From positions 4,993,501 to 5,057,500 of the forward strand of contig NZ_CP062163.1 in assembly GCF_014844095.1 (NCBI RefSeq): a stretch of 64,000 bases of DNA, given 5' to 3'. The position numbers and the translations under genes were made by a program. The notes below the pieces were generated by a model. The model worked only from the letters and a program-made list of their open reading frames with translations. It searched no databases and was not told the origin of the DNA. How positions within the stretch are numbered: position 1 is the stretch's first letter; the number at the start of each line of letters is the position of its first letter. Positions 28,258-36,022 of this stretch are shown here, one piece after another. Source of the stretch: Brevibacillus sp. JNUCC-41 (GTDB lineage: Bacteria > Bacillota > Bacilli > Bacillales > DSM-1321).

Positions 28258-28779
28258 TTGATTAAAAAAGGCGACCTTCTTTATCCAAGTAAGTGGATCA
28301 AAAACGATGGTTTCACTCTCTATCCAATAGCTAATTTTGATCCAGATGATTATGAATATATATTTTATCCCGATTTCCATACAATAGATATGCAAGAGGT
28401 TCTAAATACATTTACAGAAATAAAATTGGAAGACGATTTTCGATCACTGTTGGCATTAGATGAATTACCTGCATCAGTGGAAAAGATGATTAGAGAAGTG
28501 ATTGAGCTCCTAGATCGAATTACTGAACTAAGGTATGCATTACAAGACTGGAGTCGCTTAGACTTCTTTTCAATGAGTAAACCATTACCTAGAGTGAAAC
28601 GGGATTACCGGTTTGTTTACAAATACGACTCAGACGACACTTCATTTTATAAATTACCAGTTGGTTTAAGAAATGCTAAAGGTGTAGGTGGAGAAAGCAT
28701 TTATCATAAAGCAGAAAAAGGGACAAGTCTGAAGAAGTTTGGGAAAAAGAAGAATAGATTTATGCAATTGATAAACTAA
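28258..28779 (+). pseudogene. Hypothetical protein, apparently lacking its 5' end
   Basis: 173 codons from TTG at 28258. Charged, soluble sequence (PLPRVKRDYRFVYKYDSDDT, then a basic C-terminus KKFGKKKNRFMQLIN). The same frame stays open and protein-like upstream (VNKTVKVNNKRVFKQENEGV, LFLSKECIAQYYYFYND) to about 28110 but contains no ATG, GTG or TTG, and the TTG has no ribosome-binding site. The gene therefore seems cut at its 5' end, close to the fabF terminators. No family recognised. Confidence 0.55.
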
Positions 28780-28841
28780 TAAAGTTATATACATATTGCT
28801 CATTATGCCAGGGTTTTTCCTGTTTTTTTATTTATCTACAT

Positions 28842-28890
28842 CACTCTTTCAACTAAATTGATATTATGTTGAAAGAGTGGATTTCTTTTT
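28842..28890 (+). terminator. Terminator downstream of the truncated hypothetical
   Basis: CACTCTTTCAAC / GTTGAAAGAGTG, a perfect 12-bp stem with 14-nt loop followed by a T-rich stretch. Confidence 0.75.
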
Positions 28891-29126
28891 AAGACCCCTA
28901 CTCCGCTGTTAAAATACAAATACATTAGGATAAAATATGTAAGCAGCATAAGACGTGTTTGTATACTACGAAAAGGGCAATCTAATGATTCCCCTTCTGC
29001 TCATTTCTTTTAAACTTGTGCTTTCGCTTTCTCATACTATTTAGCGTAGGCGCAGGCTATTGACTCCACGGTAGGTGACATACCAAAATGCGCAGTAATC
29101 ATTTACCCGTTTGTCTTTGGTGAAAT
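28891..29126. other. Intergenic region, no gene seen
   Basis: Between convergent genes. A locally GC-richer stretch at 29045-29100 differs from its AT-rich surroundings, but no ORF or repeat could be assigned. Confidence 0.5.
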
Positions 29127-29987
29127 TTATTTTATTGTTAGGAAAATAACATACATCAAAAACAACAAAATAATATACCTATCAAAGAATTTGACTTTTT
29201 CACTTTGAAAATGATTATTTTTTATTACTTTTATAAATAAGAAAGTTAATATAGCTAGAAAAAGTATTAAACCAGTTATGGTATTAATTGGAGACACCAT
29301 TACCTTAAAATAAGTTTCAGTAACCTTTTCTGGGAAATGCATTAAGATCCTCAATGTTTCATTCACTAAAAAGTGAAAAAAGATAGCCGGAATAATACTT
29401 TCAGTATAGATAGTTACTAGTGCAAAAGAGATACCCATTACAAATGCAAAAACCAAATTCCCAACCGTCATATGGTAAATGCTAAAAATAAGAGCACTTA
29501 AAATTATTGCCGGTTTTATGTTCATTCTCTGATATTCTTTTAATAATATGCCTCTAAAAAGAATTTCTTCACTAATAGCTACTGAAAAGCCAATCATAAT
29601 AATGCTGTAAAAACTTATGTTTTTACTACTCTCCATAAGTGTACTAACAATTTTTTCAGCAGAAAGCCATTCGCCAGTTAGTAGATAATATTGAATCCTA
29701 CCGAATATCACAGATAGCATGTGAACTACAATACCCATTAAAATACCAAGAAGAATATATTTTATATGTACCTTTTTAAGCCGAATGCTAGATAAGGTTA
29801 TTTTCTTCTTTTTTAAGAAAAGAAAAAGCACATAGATAATTACCAGTTTACTTAAAAAGAAAAATAATTGTTTGTTTATTTGTAAAGAAAGTTCTTGTAA
29901 TACAATTTCCACAAGAGGAAAAATAACCATAATTAGTATTGTTATATAAAATATAAAGCGATGAGTTTGCTTAATATTAGTACCCAT
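29127..29987 (-). CDS. CPBP-family intramembrane protease (Abi/CAAX type)
   Basis: About 286 residues with roughly eight membrane helices. The three CPBP motifs are present: SEEILFRGIL (catalytic Glu-Glu and Arg), FSIYHMTVGN (His) and FFHFLVNE (His, Asn). Family roles include CAAX-like proteolysis and immunity to self-made bacteriocins. ATG at 29987 follows AAAGGGG. It lies downstream of a gene for a secreted protein on the same strand, beyond a strong hairpin; this arrangement is compatible with toxin plus immunity but also with chance. Confidence 0.85.
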   Translation of the reverse strand: MGTNIKQTHRFIFYITILIMVIFPLVEIVLQELSLQINKQLFFFLSKLVIIYVLFLFLKKKKITLSSIRLKKVHIKYILLGILMGIVVHMLSVIFGRIQYYLLTGEWLSAEKIVSTLMESSKNISFYSIIMIGFSVAISEEILFRGILLKEYQRMNIKPAIILSALIFSIYHMTVGNLVFAFVMGISFALVTIYTESIIPAIFFHFLVNETLRILMHFPEKVTETYFKVMVSPINTITGLILFLAILTFLFIKVIKNNHFQSEKVKFFDRYIILLFLMYVIFLTIK

Positions 29988-30022
29988 TCTTACCCCTTTG
30001 TTATACGAAAATTTCAAATTCT

Positions 30023-30060
30023 AAAATGCAAACCCTTATTCTAAAAAGGGTTTGCATTTT
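30023..30060 (-). terminator. Strong hairpin between secreted protein and CPBP genes
   Basis: AAAATGCAAACCCTT / AAGGGTTTGCATTTT, a perfect 15-bp stem with T-rich ends in both directions. It would limit readthrough into the CPBP gene. Confidence 0.8.
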
Positions 30061-30073
30061 CACTATTTTTAAT

Positions 30074-30631
30074 TTATTTTGTTGCTACTTTTTTATATTT
30101 AATGTAGGTTTCATTTCTTTTTTCTGTTTTTATCAAATTACCAGTTGGGTTATAGGTTTTTAGTGTTCCAGTCAATTTCCATGTTTCTTTGTATTGGTCC
30201 CATTTTTTCGTTGCCGAGTATACCCTTTCTCCACCACCAGAAACAGCTATTATATCTTTTATTTCCACCTTAAAGCTAAGGTTAATACTCCATGTTGTAG
30301 TATCAGTTATTTTTTTGTGAAAGACTCTTGATTGTCTTGTATCTGTGGCTGTTTTCCAAGTATATTGATTACAAGTAGCACACATTATAGATATACCATT
30401 TTCAATATTAGTCATTTCTCCTGTTTTCTCATCTACAAGAACGGGTATTTCTTGACCTAAAAGTACATCAGTACCTAATAGAGTTGTATCTTCTGTCGGA
30501 AACTCACCTGGTTGGCTTCCCTCTTTTGTTAAATCAACCTCTTTAGTAGGAGAACTTGCAAAGGTTGATGTTGGATTAAATCCAAACAAAAACATAGGAA
30601 TTATTAATATAAGATATAATAACTTCTTCAA
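30074..30631 (-). CDS. Secreted protein of unknown family, 185 residues
   Basis: Clear signal peptide (MKKLLYLILIIPMFLFGF, cleavage near TFASS). The mature part begins with an acidic stretch (EVDLTKEGSQPGEFPTEDTT), has a single CATC cysteine pair near residue 85, then a basic, Thr/Lys-rich, probably beta-structured C-terminal half (SFKVEIKDIIAVSGGGERVY). I recognise no domain. Position upstream of a CPBP gene makes a bacteriocin-like or envelope-active precursor possible; this is inference only. Confidence 0.7.
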   Translation of the reverse strand: MKKLLYLILIIPMFLFGFNPTSTFASSPTKEVDLTKEGSQPGEFPTEDTTLLGTDVLLGQEIPVLVDEKTGEMTNIENGISIMCATCNQYTWKTATDTRQSRVFHKKITDTTTWSINLSFKVEIKDIIAVSGGGERVYSATKKWDQYKETWKLTGTLKTYNPTGNLIKTEKRNETYIKYKKVATK

Positions 30632-31009
30632 TTCCTCACCCCATCTAATATTTTTTTAAAAGACCTACAATGATTTTGCATAAACATTCGTCTTTTTTAA
30701 ATTATCAATTAATCTCGCGTATATATTTCTAGGTATTAATTGCAATTTAATATAAATTAAAAGACGCCACTCACTGCTCTCCCTCATTATTGTAAATTTT
30801 ACCATATAAGTATTTATTTTTTCACTTAATTAAAAAGTATACTAAGTCTTGAAATAATGAAAGTAGTAGTTTGCATTATAAGATTTAAAAGGTTTTATTA
30901 AGAATGTAAGTTACCTCACAAGTTTTACCTTCACACCTCCCGTGAATCCAACCTGATTAAACCTACCTTTACCTTAGTTCGACATTTTATTTTCCTCCCT
31001 CACACATCG
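30632..31009. other. AT-rich divergent spacer
   Basis: 378 bp with no supportable ORF. It must contain the promoter of the secreted-protein gene (minus strand) and whatever drives the ArfA-like gene (plus strand). Confidence 0.5.
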
Positions 31010-31039
31010 AAAAAGACAGCCACCCCCGGCTGTCTTTTT
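31010..31039 (+). terminator. Hairpin 33 nt upstream of the ArfA-like gene
   Basis: AAAAAGACAGCC / GGCTGTCTTTTT with a C-rich loop. It ends just before the ArfA-like ORF. It may stop upstream transcription or act as a leader attenuator, since little room is left for a promoter after it. Confidence 0.8.
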
Positions 31040-31071
31040 CATTTCTATTAATTTATGAAAGCAGGTATCTT

Positions 31072-31209
31072 ATGAACAAAACAAAAAAGAAGACAATTGG
31101 TGAAATGACAAATAGCCGGATGCGCTGGGCCTTTGACCCCTCAACTCGTGTTATTAAAAACAAAAAAGGAAAAGGTTCTTATAACCGGAAAAAAGAGCAA
31201 TCCTATTGA
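31072..31209 (+). CDS. ArfA/BrfA-like alternative ribosome-rescue factor, 45 residues
   Basis: Small basic protein ending in FDPSTRVIKNKKGKGSYNRK plus KEQSY. The KNKKGKGSYxRK core is the conserved part of ArfA, which recruits a release factor to ribosomes stalled on non-stop mRNA; B. subtilis BrfA plays the same part. It is much shorter than E. coli ArfA. AGGT lies six bases before the ATG, and a 6-codon upstream ORF overlaps the start (TTATGA). The stop codon lies in the loop of a terminator hairpin (31193-31227), reminiscent of ArfA genes whose mRNA is made non-stop so that the tmRNA system limits expression. Family call by motif only. Confidence 0.65.
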   Translation: MNKTKKKTIGEMTNSRMRWAFDPSTRVIKNKKGKGSYNRKKEQSY

Positions 31210-31227
31210 GGATGCTCTTATTTTTTT
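31193..31227. terminator. Bidirectional terminator carrying the stop codon in its loop
   Basis: AAGAGC-A-ATCC pairs with GGAT-GCTCTT; the six loop bases are TATTGA, the last sense codon and the stop of the ArfA-like ORF. Seven Ts follow on the plus strand, and a T-run also follows on the minus strand, serving the convergent gene. Confidence 0.85.
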
Positions 31228-31228
31228 C

Positions 31229-31897
31229 TTATTCGATTATTTCTTCATGGCGGTAAGGTAGCTCAATTTCCCGTAAGATAGGTACTTGATCTCCTGCTGT
31301 TTTTAGTATTGTTTTTACATACACAGCTTGTAGTGGTTGGAAGATATCAGTTGAAAAATTAAACTTCTCAGATAGGCCTTCGTCAAAATACAATTCGTGT
31401 TTAACCGTATAATCATTGAATGGTGGGCACCCTACTGGTGTTGTAACCTTTGGAGAATCAATATTGGCAAACCTTCGATCTGTTCCCTCTAAAGAAAACT
31501 TCGTTACAAATTCAGCGGTATCTTGTGAATACTCTCTGTACTCAACAATGATATCTTGGAACCCATACATAAACACCCTCTTATTATCATTGCGGAACCA
31601 GTACGGCTGCTTAACTTTGATTTGCAACTCTGTCACTTCCCTTTTAGGAAATGAGAATACCAGCTTCCCTGCTTCTGCAATTTCTTCCGGGACCTCCGTA
31701 TTGTTCACTTGTTTTGTAGGGTATGTTTCTATCCTACGCCACTCCCCATTTTGATTCTTATATTTTTCCTTGTCCACGATAGTTTTCCGAAGTAAACAAA
31801 TATAAGCCTTATCGCTCTTATGGTATTGCACCACAAGTTATCTTTTATCATCAAAATAAACAAGGTTAAATTTTTCTTCGATTAAGAAAGTGACCAT
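31229..31897 (-). pseudogene. Unknown gene interrupted by a nonsense codon
   Basis: The frame begins at ATG 31897 (MVTFLIEEKFNLVYFDDKR), meets TAA at 31838-31840 (codon 20, probably from CAA), then continues for about 200 residues (VVQYHKSDKAYICLLRKTIV ... VPILREIELPYRHEEIIE). A GTG at 31834 directly after the stop lacks a ribosome-binding site, so the downstream part is probably not made efficiently. The ATG itself follows the U-tract of the neighbouring terminator with no ribosome-binding site, so the true 5' end may also be lost. No family recognised; soluble and beta-rich. Confidence 0.6.
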
Positions 31898-31926
31898 AAA
31901 AAAGATCTAGTGCAGATGACTAGATT
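31898..31926 (-). terminator. Terminator of the 75-residue gene
   Basis: AATCTAGT / ACTAGATC with 7-nt loop then TTTTTT on the minus strand; overlaps the stop codon of the 31920-32147 gene. Confidence 0.75.
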
Positions 31927-32147
31927 CTCTTTTTAATATCTTCCCTTATCGATTCAATGATAGTACCTGATAAATTTGCTGGAAGAGATGAACCATCCTC
32001 AAAAACCCATGTATTTATTATTTCAAGATCTTCTTTTTTAAAAGTAATGCTATAATCTTTATGATTGTGAGTAAAATCGGCTGTAACCGATTCTTCACCA
32101 TCAAACTCGTCATCAATAATCATATTTTTTATTTCAAATGGTTTCAC
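31920..32147 (-). CDS. Small acidic hypothetical protein, 75 residues
   Basis: GTG start at 32147 with AAAGGAG eight bases upstream; begins MKPFEIKNMIIDDEFDGEES and has the look of a single compact alpha/beta domain (DYSITFKKEDLEIINTWVFE). No signal peptide or cysteine. Own terminator overlaps the stop. The family is unknown to me, but the signals support a real gene. Confidence 0.65.
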   Translation of the reverse strand: MKPFEIKNMIIDDEFDGEESVTADFTHNHKDYSITFKKEDLEIINTWVFEDGSSLPANLSGTIIESIREDIKKRI

Positions 32148-32345
32148 GATGTAATCTCCTTTTTATCGTTCTTGTATATAGAATTGGCTTTATATGATTG
32201 TTTATTCATTTTTTACAGCAAATTAAAAACCGAAGGGTTATTTCAGGAGATGAAAGCATTAAAACCATTCAGAAATCAAAATGTCGGTACCATCAAATAA
32301 GCGTCAAGAAAAGAAAAAACATGTAGGTAACTAATTCATCCTTAA

Positions 32346-32411
32346 TTAAAGATTGCGTTTAATATATAAAGTCAATAAAACATAAAATCCACATAAAATG
32401 ATTAGCTTCAT
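32346..32411 (-). CDS. Possible 21-residue hydrophobic peptide using a copy of the topB start region
   Basis: AGGTGAAGGTGATC then ATG; the first five codons (MKLII) and upstream 25 bases match topB, then the sequence diverges to a hydrophobic segment (LCGFYVLLTLYIK) and TAA. It may be a genuine small membrane peptide, but more probably a by-product of a duplicated topB leader that lost its gene. Confidence 0.3.
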   Translation of the reverse strand: MKLIILCGFYVLLTLYIKRNL

Positions 32412-32541
32412 GATCACCTTCACCTAATCCGTTTATCACAATCGATTAAATATGACTTCGCTTTCACTGACTGTTCCGGGAACACATGACGTGATACTTT
32501 ACCACGGTGAAGAATCGGAATTTCAGGCTGTTGATATAAAA
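32398..32541 (+). repeat. Dispersed repeat copy C joined to a duplicate of the topB leader
   Basis: 32398-32434 matches 18802-18838 (topB codons 1-5 and ribosome-binding site) with two differences. After a gap of about 31 bases relative to topB, TTATCACAATCG and the repeat core (32468-32541) follow in the same order as upstream of topB. The segment is therefore a diverged copy of the whole topB start-plus-upstream region. Confidence 0.75.
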
Positions 32542-32778
32542 CTTGTTTTAATATAGGAGTATTAATAGGCAAAAAACTACGGATTAGAGGAAAACCGGAG
32601 CAAATATAAAAGGAAATAAATTGCACTATTAAATGTGCCCTCCTGGCAAAACAACATTAAAACAAGCGTTACTTACTGATCAAAGTAAGTAACGCCTGTC
32701 TTCCAATCCTTACCCAAGCAATGATTAGTGGGTATTTTTTCTTTCTTACGTTAACACAGGAACTAACTAATGGCCTTA
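32412..32778. other. Intergenic region with repeat copy C and a hairpin
   Basis: No gene supported. It holds repeat copy C and the inverted repeat at 32666-32695. Confidence 0.5.
32666..32695 (-). terminator. Inverted repeat downstream of spo0M
   Basis: GCGTTACTTACT / AGTAAGTAACGC perfect 12-bp stem, followed on the minus strand by TTGTTTTAATG; probably the spo0M terminator, with an imperfect U-tract. Confidence 0.6.
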
Positions 32779-33720
32779 TTAGGATTCCCCATCTCCATTA
32801 TCAAAAAATGAATCAAATCCCCCATCAAAATCCTCTGTTGCCTCTTCAAACATTTCCTCAATATCAAAACCTTCCAACATCTCAGTAAATAGCATCGTCC
32901 CTAAAACACCCACTGCCAATCCACCAACCATTCCAGGTATAGCGTTAAATTGGGAAGCGCGAACATTATGCTGGTTTGCGGAATAAGAGAAGGGCTGTGT
33001 AAAAGCATAAGGCTGATCAATAGCTTCCGTTATATTTTTTGCTAGTAGTTTTTCAAGTCCGGCTTCATGTTCAAGAACATTTTGATTTAAATGAAACTCA
33101 CGTTTTGCTTCAATTTCCTTGTAGCCGCTTTTACAGTCAACTTCCATCCAGACCCGGATACCTGATTCTTCATTGGCAAAACGCATTTCAACTTCATTTA
33201 CTTGTCCCATGAATTGTTGAGTGGGGAAAAAAGCAAATTCCTGTCCATATTGGTCGAGTTTACCCGAGTCGGCTGTCTCGCGAAAACCTAATTGAGCCAT
33301 TGCATTAAAAATGGCTTGAATAGAATTCTGGGGTTGGATGACTAGCCGGTCTACATCTTTGCGGTCAACCCCACCCTCAATATCAAGATGTGTATCCAGA
33401 TAGTATGAGACAGTTCCCCTTGAAATAGGTATATTCGTAGGCAGGACGTAATGAAAAGGAATGACCTTACGTTCTTTGGGGTGAATACAATCACGATTAA
33501 CTAATGGTATATGGGCAACTTCCTTAGAAACGCTTCCTTGTTTTAATACCACATTCATCATAAGCCGGACAGTCAATTGATTAATGTTCTGTTCCACCTC
33601 ACCACCTTGAATGACAACCTCCCCTTGAATGCTTTCTCCCGCTTGATAATTACGATTATCACATTGTAAGTCTACAGTTGCGGCTCCTTTTCCTAAACTT
33701 GCTAAAATCTTTTTGAACAT
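32779..33720 (-). CDS. spo0M: Spo0M-family sporulation-control protein
   Basis: 313 residues. The N-terminal arrestin-like region is typical of Spo0M: MFKKILASLGKGAATVDLQC, GESIQGEVVIQGG, RKVIPFHYVLPTNIPIS. The C-terminus has a hydrophobic Gly-rich stretch (PGMVGGLAVGVLGTMLF) and a strongly acidic tail. B. subtilis Spo0M (about 258 residues) influences sporulation and cell division; this one is longer. ATG at 33720 follows GAAGGGAAGAGG. The open frame extends 31 hydrophobic codons upstream, but without a better start. Confidence 0.85.
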   Translation of the reverse strand: MFKKILASLGKGAATVDLQCDNRNYQAGESIQGEVVIQGGEVEQNINQLTVRLMMNVVLKQGSVSKEVAHIPLVNRDCIHPKERKVIPFHYVLPTNIPISRGTVSYYLDTHLDIEGGVDRKDVDRLVIQPQNSIQAIFNAMAQLGFRETADSGKLDQYGQEFAFFPTQQFMGQVNEVEMRFANEESGIRVWMEVDCKSGYKEIEAKREFHLNQNVLEHEAGLEKLLAKNITEAIDQPYAFTQPFSYSANQHNVRASQFNAIPGMVGGLAVGVLGTMLFTEMLEGFDIEEMFEEATEDFDGGFDSFFDNGDGES

Positions 33721-34123
33721 GCTACCTCTTCCCTTCGAAATTATCTCAAACCGTCTTAAGAATATGTAAATAAAAAGTCGCGTAATAAGAAATAGCAAGA
33801 AATCTATTCGCATTTAAGGAAACTTCTAAATTACACCTATAGAAATACGTCGAAATATGAAAATAGTTTCAAATGAATTTACTGCCGTAGGTGATTTTGA
33901 TAAAAGGAGTAAGTAAAACACCCCCTTAAATGCATGCGCTTACATTTAATTCCGCATTGACACTTCTCTTTTTGTCAACAGTTCCGTTCATAATAAAAAC
34001 GAAAGGCAACACTAAGATTTAAATAATTTCAGTTCATTTAAATCTTACTGGGGCAAAGTAATAGTCCTTGCTAATATATAGTAATAATAGACTTCACTTA
34101 CAACTAAATAGATGCAAGAACCA
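33721..34123. other. Intergenic region, nothing recognised
   Basis: 403 bp, AT-rich; no ORF with a ribosome-binding site and no strong hairpin. Confidence 0.5.
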
Positions 34124-34552
34124 TTACAATTTCTGGATTAAGGATTGTAACTCATCTTGAAGGTTTCCTTTCGAAAAAGCAGAGTGCAGAATTTCATGAA
34201 CAGTATTTAAGGAAATTTGTAGTTTTTCTTCACCTATTCTAGTTAAACGTGTGTAAATACCTCGTCGATCATCTTCGCATATTTGTCTTTGTAAAACGCC
34301 GCAGCTTTTTGCTTCCAGTCTGACTACCAGCCTAGATATAGCACTTTGACTTAATCCTACCATCTCTTGTAATTGTTGTAGCCTCAATTGTTTTTCGCTT
34401 GTTTTGGATAAAAAGTATAGAACGTAAAACTCTTTTAACGAAAGGTTATGATTTTTTTGCAAAGCACTTTCCAGTTCATTCGTAATGCTCATTTGAATAT
34501 TAGTAAGAGATAGCCAATTATCTAAATACTTCTTTTCTTGGTTGTTTTTCAT
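34124..34552 (-). CDS. MarR-family transcriptional regulator
   Basis: About 142 residues. Winged-helix core LSLKEFYVLYFLSKT, LRLQQLQEMVGLSQSAISRL (recognition helix), VVRLEAKSCGVLQRQICEDD and RRGIYTRLTRIGEEKL (wing). The cysteine in the wing region could be redox-sensing but that is a guess. ATG 34552 fits GGTGG spacing. The gene lies 250 bp downstream of the FAH-family gene on the same strand; the target is unknown. Confidence 0.88.
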   Translation of the reverse strand: MKNNQEKKYLDNWLSLTNIQMSITNELESALQKNHNLSLKEFYVLYFLSKTSEKQLRLQQLQEMVGLSQSAISRLVVRLEAKSCGVLQRQICEDDRRGIYTRLTRIGEEKLQISLNTVHEILHSAFSKGNLQDELQSLIQKL

Positions 34553-34767
34553 GCACATTCCACCCTGTTCTATCCTTTATAATTAAAATTGATAATCTTC
34601 ATTCAATTAAATTGTTCTAATTCATTAAAAATTAATTTTCCCAAGCCGAAATTTAATGATTTAACTTTTTGAAAAGTACGTGCCATATTGGCAGTTTCCA
34701 TGTTGTTAAATTGTTCTCTTCATTTTAGACGAGTTTCTTCTTTTTGTCTAAGTTTGAATTATTCCAT

Positions 34768-34790
34768 AAAAAAAACAGTCAAAATGACTG
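34768..34790 (-). terminator. Terminator after the FAH-family gene
   Basis: CAGTCA-TTT-TGACTG then eight Ts on the minus strand. Confidence 0.8.
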
Positions 34791-34799
34791 CTCCTTTTT

Positions 34800-35432
34800 T
34801 CATGAGTTCAGTGTAACTGAACAGGATCCAATTTCATTTCCACCCCAGTTTAGTGAAAGCTTGTCTTGGTCTGAAAGAGGTCCTACACCACTTGGAGTAC
34901 CTGTAAAAATAATATCTCCTTTCCCAAGTCCAAAATGCTCTTCTGTAAATTCTATAATCGTTTGCAAATCAAATAGTAAGTCTTTAATATTTCCGACTTG
35001 TACACGCTCTCCATTCTTTAACAAGGAAAAATCTAATTGTTCACATGCTTCGACACCTGGAAATGGAATGAAATCACTAACAACAGCTGAATTTTTGAAA
35101 CCTTTAGCCAAAAGCCAAGGGTGCTGTTTCTGTTTTAACTGTGATTGAACATCTCTAAGTGTTAAATCCAACCCAATTGCCATCGCATCAACCATTTCAT
35201 CTACTTTCATTCCTGGTTCGTACTGCTTTGCGATATGTATGACAAGTTCAGTTTCAAAATGAACGGAACCCTGATTACCCGGCAAAGCAATTGACTGACC
35301 TTTTGCTTCAACAAGCGAATGAGTTGGTTTTGAAAATAAAAAAGGGGACGTTGGGATTTCATTATTCAACTCTTTTGCATGCAAGGCATAGTTTCGACCT
35401 ACACAATAAATATTTTTAATGTCTTTCCTCAT
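34800..35432 (-). CDS. Fumarylacetoacetate-hydrolase-family enzyme
   Basis: About 210 residues, one FAH domain. Metal-site motifs HFETELVIHI (Glu-x-Glu), LTLRDVQSQLKQKQHPWLLA and KGFKNSAVVSDFIP; C-terminal GDIIFTGTPSGVGPL. Family reactions are hydrolysis or decarboxylation of acylpyruvates/oxaloacetate; the exact substrate is unknown. The correct start is ATG at 35432. The open frame reaches 65 codons further back, into the repetitive element at 35519-35645, and that part is not coding. Confidence 0.85.
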   Translation of the reverse strand: MRKDIKNIYCVGRNYALHAKELNNEIPTSPFLFSKPTHSLVEAKGQSIALPGNQGSVHFETELVIHIAKQYEPGMKVDEMVDAMAIGLDLTLRDVQSQLKQKQHPWLLAKGFKNSAVVSDFIPFPGVEACEQLDFSLLKNGERVQVGNIKDLLFDLQTIIEFTEEHFGLGKGDIIFTGTPSGVGPLSDQDKLSLNWGGNEIGSCSVTLNS

Positions 35433-35518
35433 AAAACTCACTCTTTTCTTTTTAGAAATTAAAATTAATGAATGGCTCTTTTCGTAAAAATTGTTGTTTT
35501 TAAAACAATACGATTTAA

Positions 35519-35645
35519 GGTTGATTGGAGCGCAAGTGCGAGACTCCTGCGGGAGCAGCGGGACAGGTGAGACCCCACAGGCGTTTAGCCGAGGAGGCTC
35601 ACCGCCCGCCCCGCGGAAAGCGAGCATCTGGAGGGGAAATCAACC
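35519..35645. repeat. GC-rich interspersed palindromic element, 127 bp
   Basis: Bounded by inverted ends GGTTGATT / AATCAACC and rich in internal complementarity (GACTCCTGCGGGAGCAGCGG, CCGCCCGCCCCGCGGAAAGC). Base composition is far above its AT-rich surroundings. I remember near-identical sequences scattered between genes in many Bacillaceae genomes; a genome count would confirm. It lies about 87 bp upstream of the FAH-family gene. Confidence 0.85.
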
Positions 35646-36022
35646 ACACCGCTTTACTTGGTAAATAGCAACAAAATATGAGAAAACAGCCTAATGAATA
35701 GTAAAAGGTAAATATTAAGAAATGATTGCCACTTTCCCTAGTCATGACAATCGTCGTTTAATAGTCAGCCAGATTAATAATCACAAATTCAAATAAGAAA
35801 AAATCCTCAGATTTAAGTATATTTTATATTTTTCTGACTCTTTATACAACCGTTATACCTGTTAAAAGAAAATCCATTTCGATAACATGATTTCATCTCC
35901 GTACAATATGTAAACATAATCATAACGGATTAGAAGAATCGCTATAAAGAAATTTTTCACATTCTTTGGGTGAACATACCAGATTTATTGCGTTCTCTTC
36001 TTTTGCCTTTATAAAGTGTTTC
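35646..36022. other. Intergenic region, nothing recognised
   Basis: 377 AT-rich bases; no supportable gene and no clear terminator. Confidence 0.5.

Noticed and set aside
32061-32300. 79-codon plus-strand frame whose tail reads EGLFQEMKALKPFRNQNVGT
   Set aside because: The first half is antisense to a supported gene; the tail looks like a remnant but has no identifiable parent.
35433-35627. 65-codon upstream extension of the FAH-family gene
   Set aside because: It runs through the interspersed palindromic element; the FAH domain starts at 35432.
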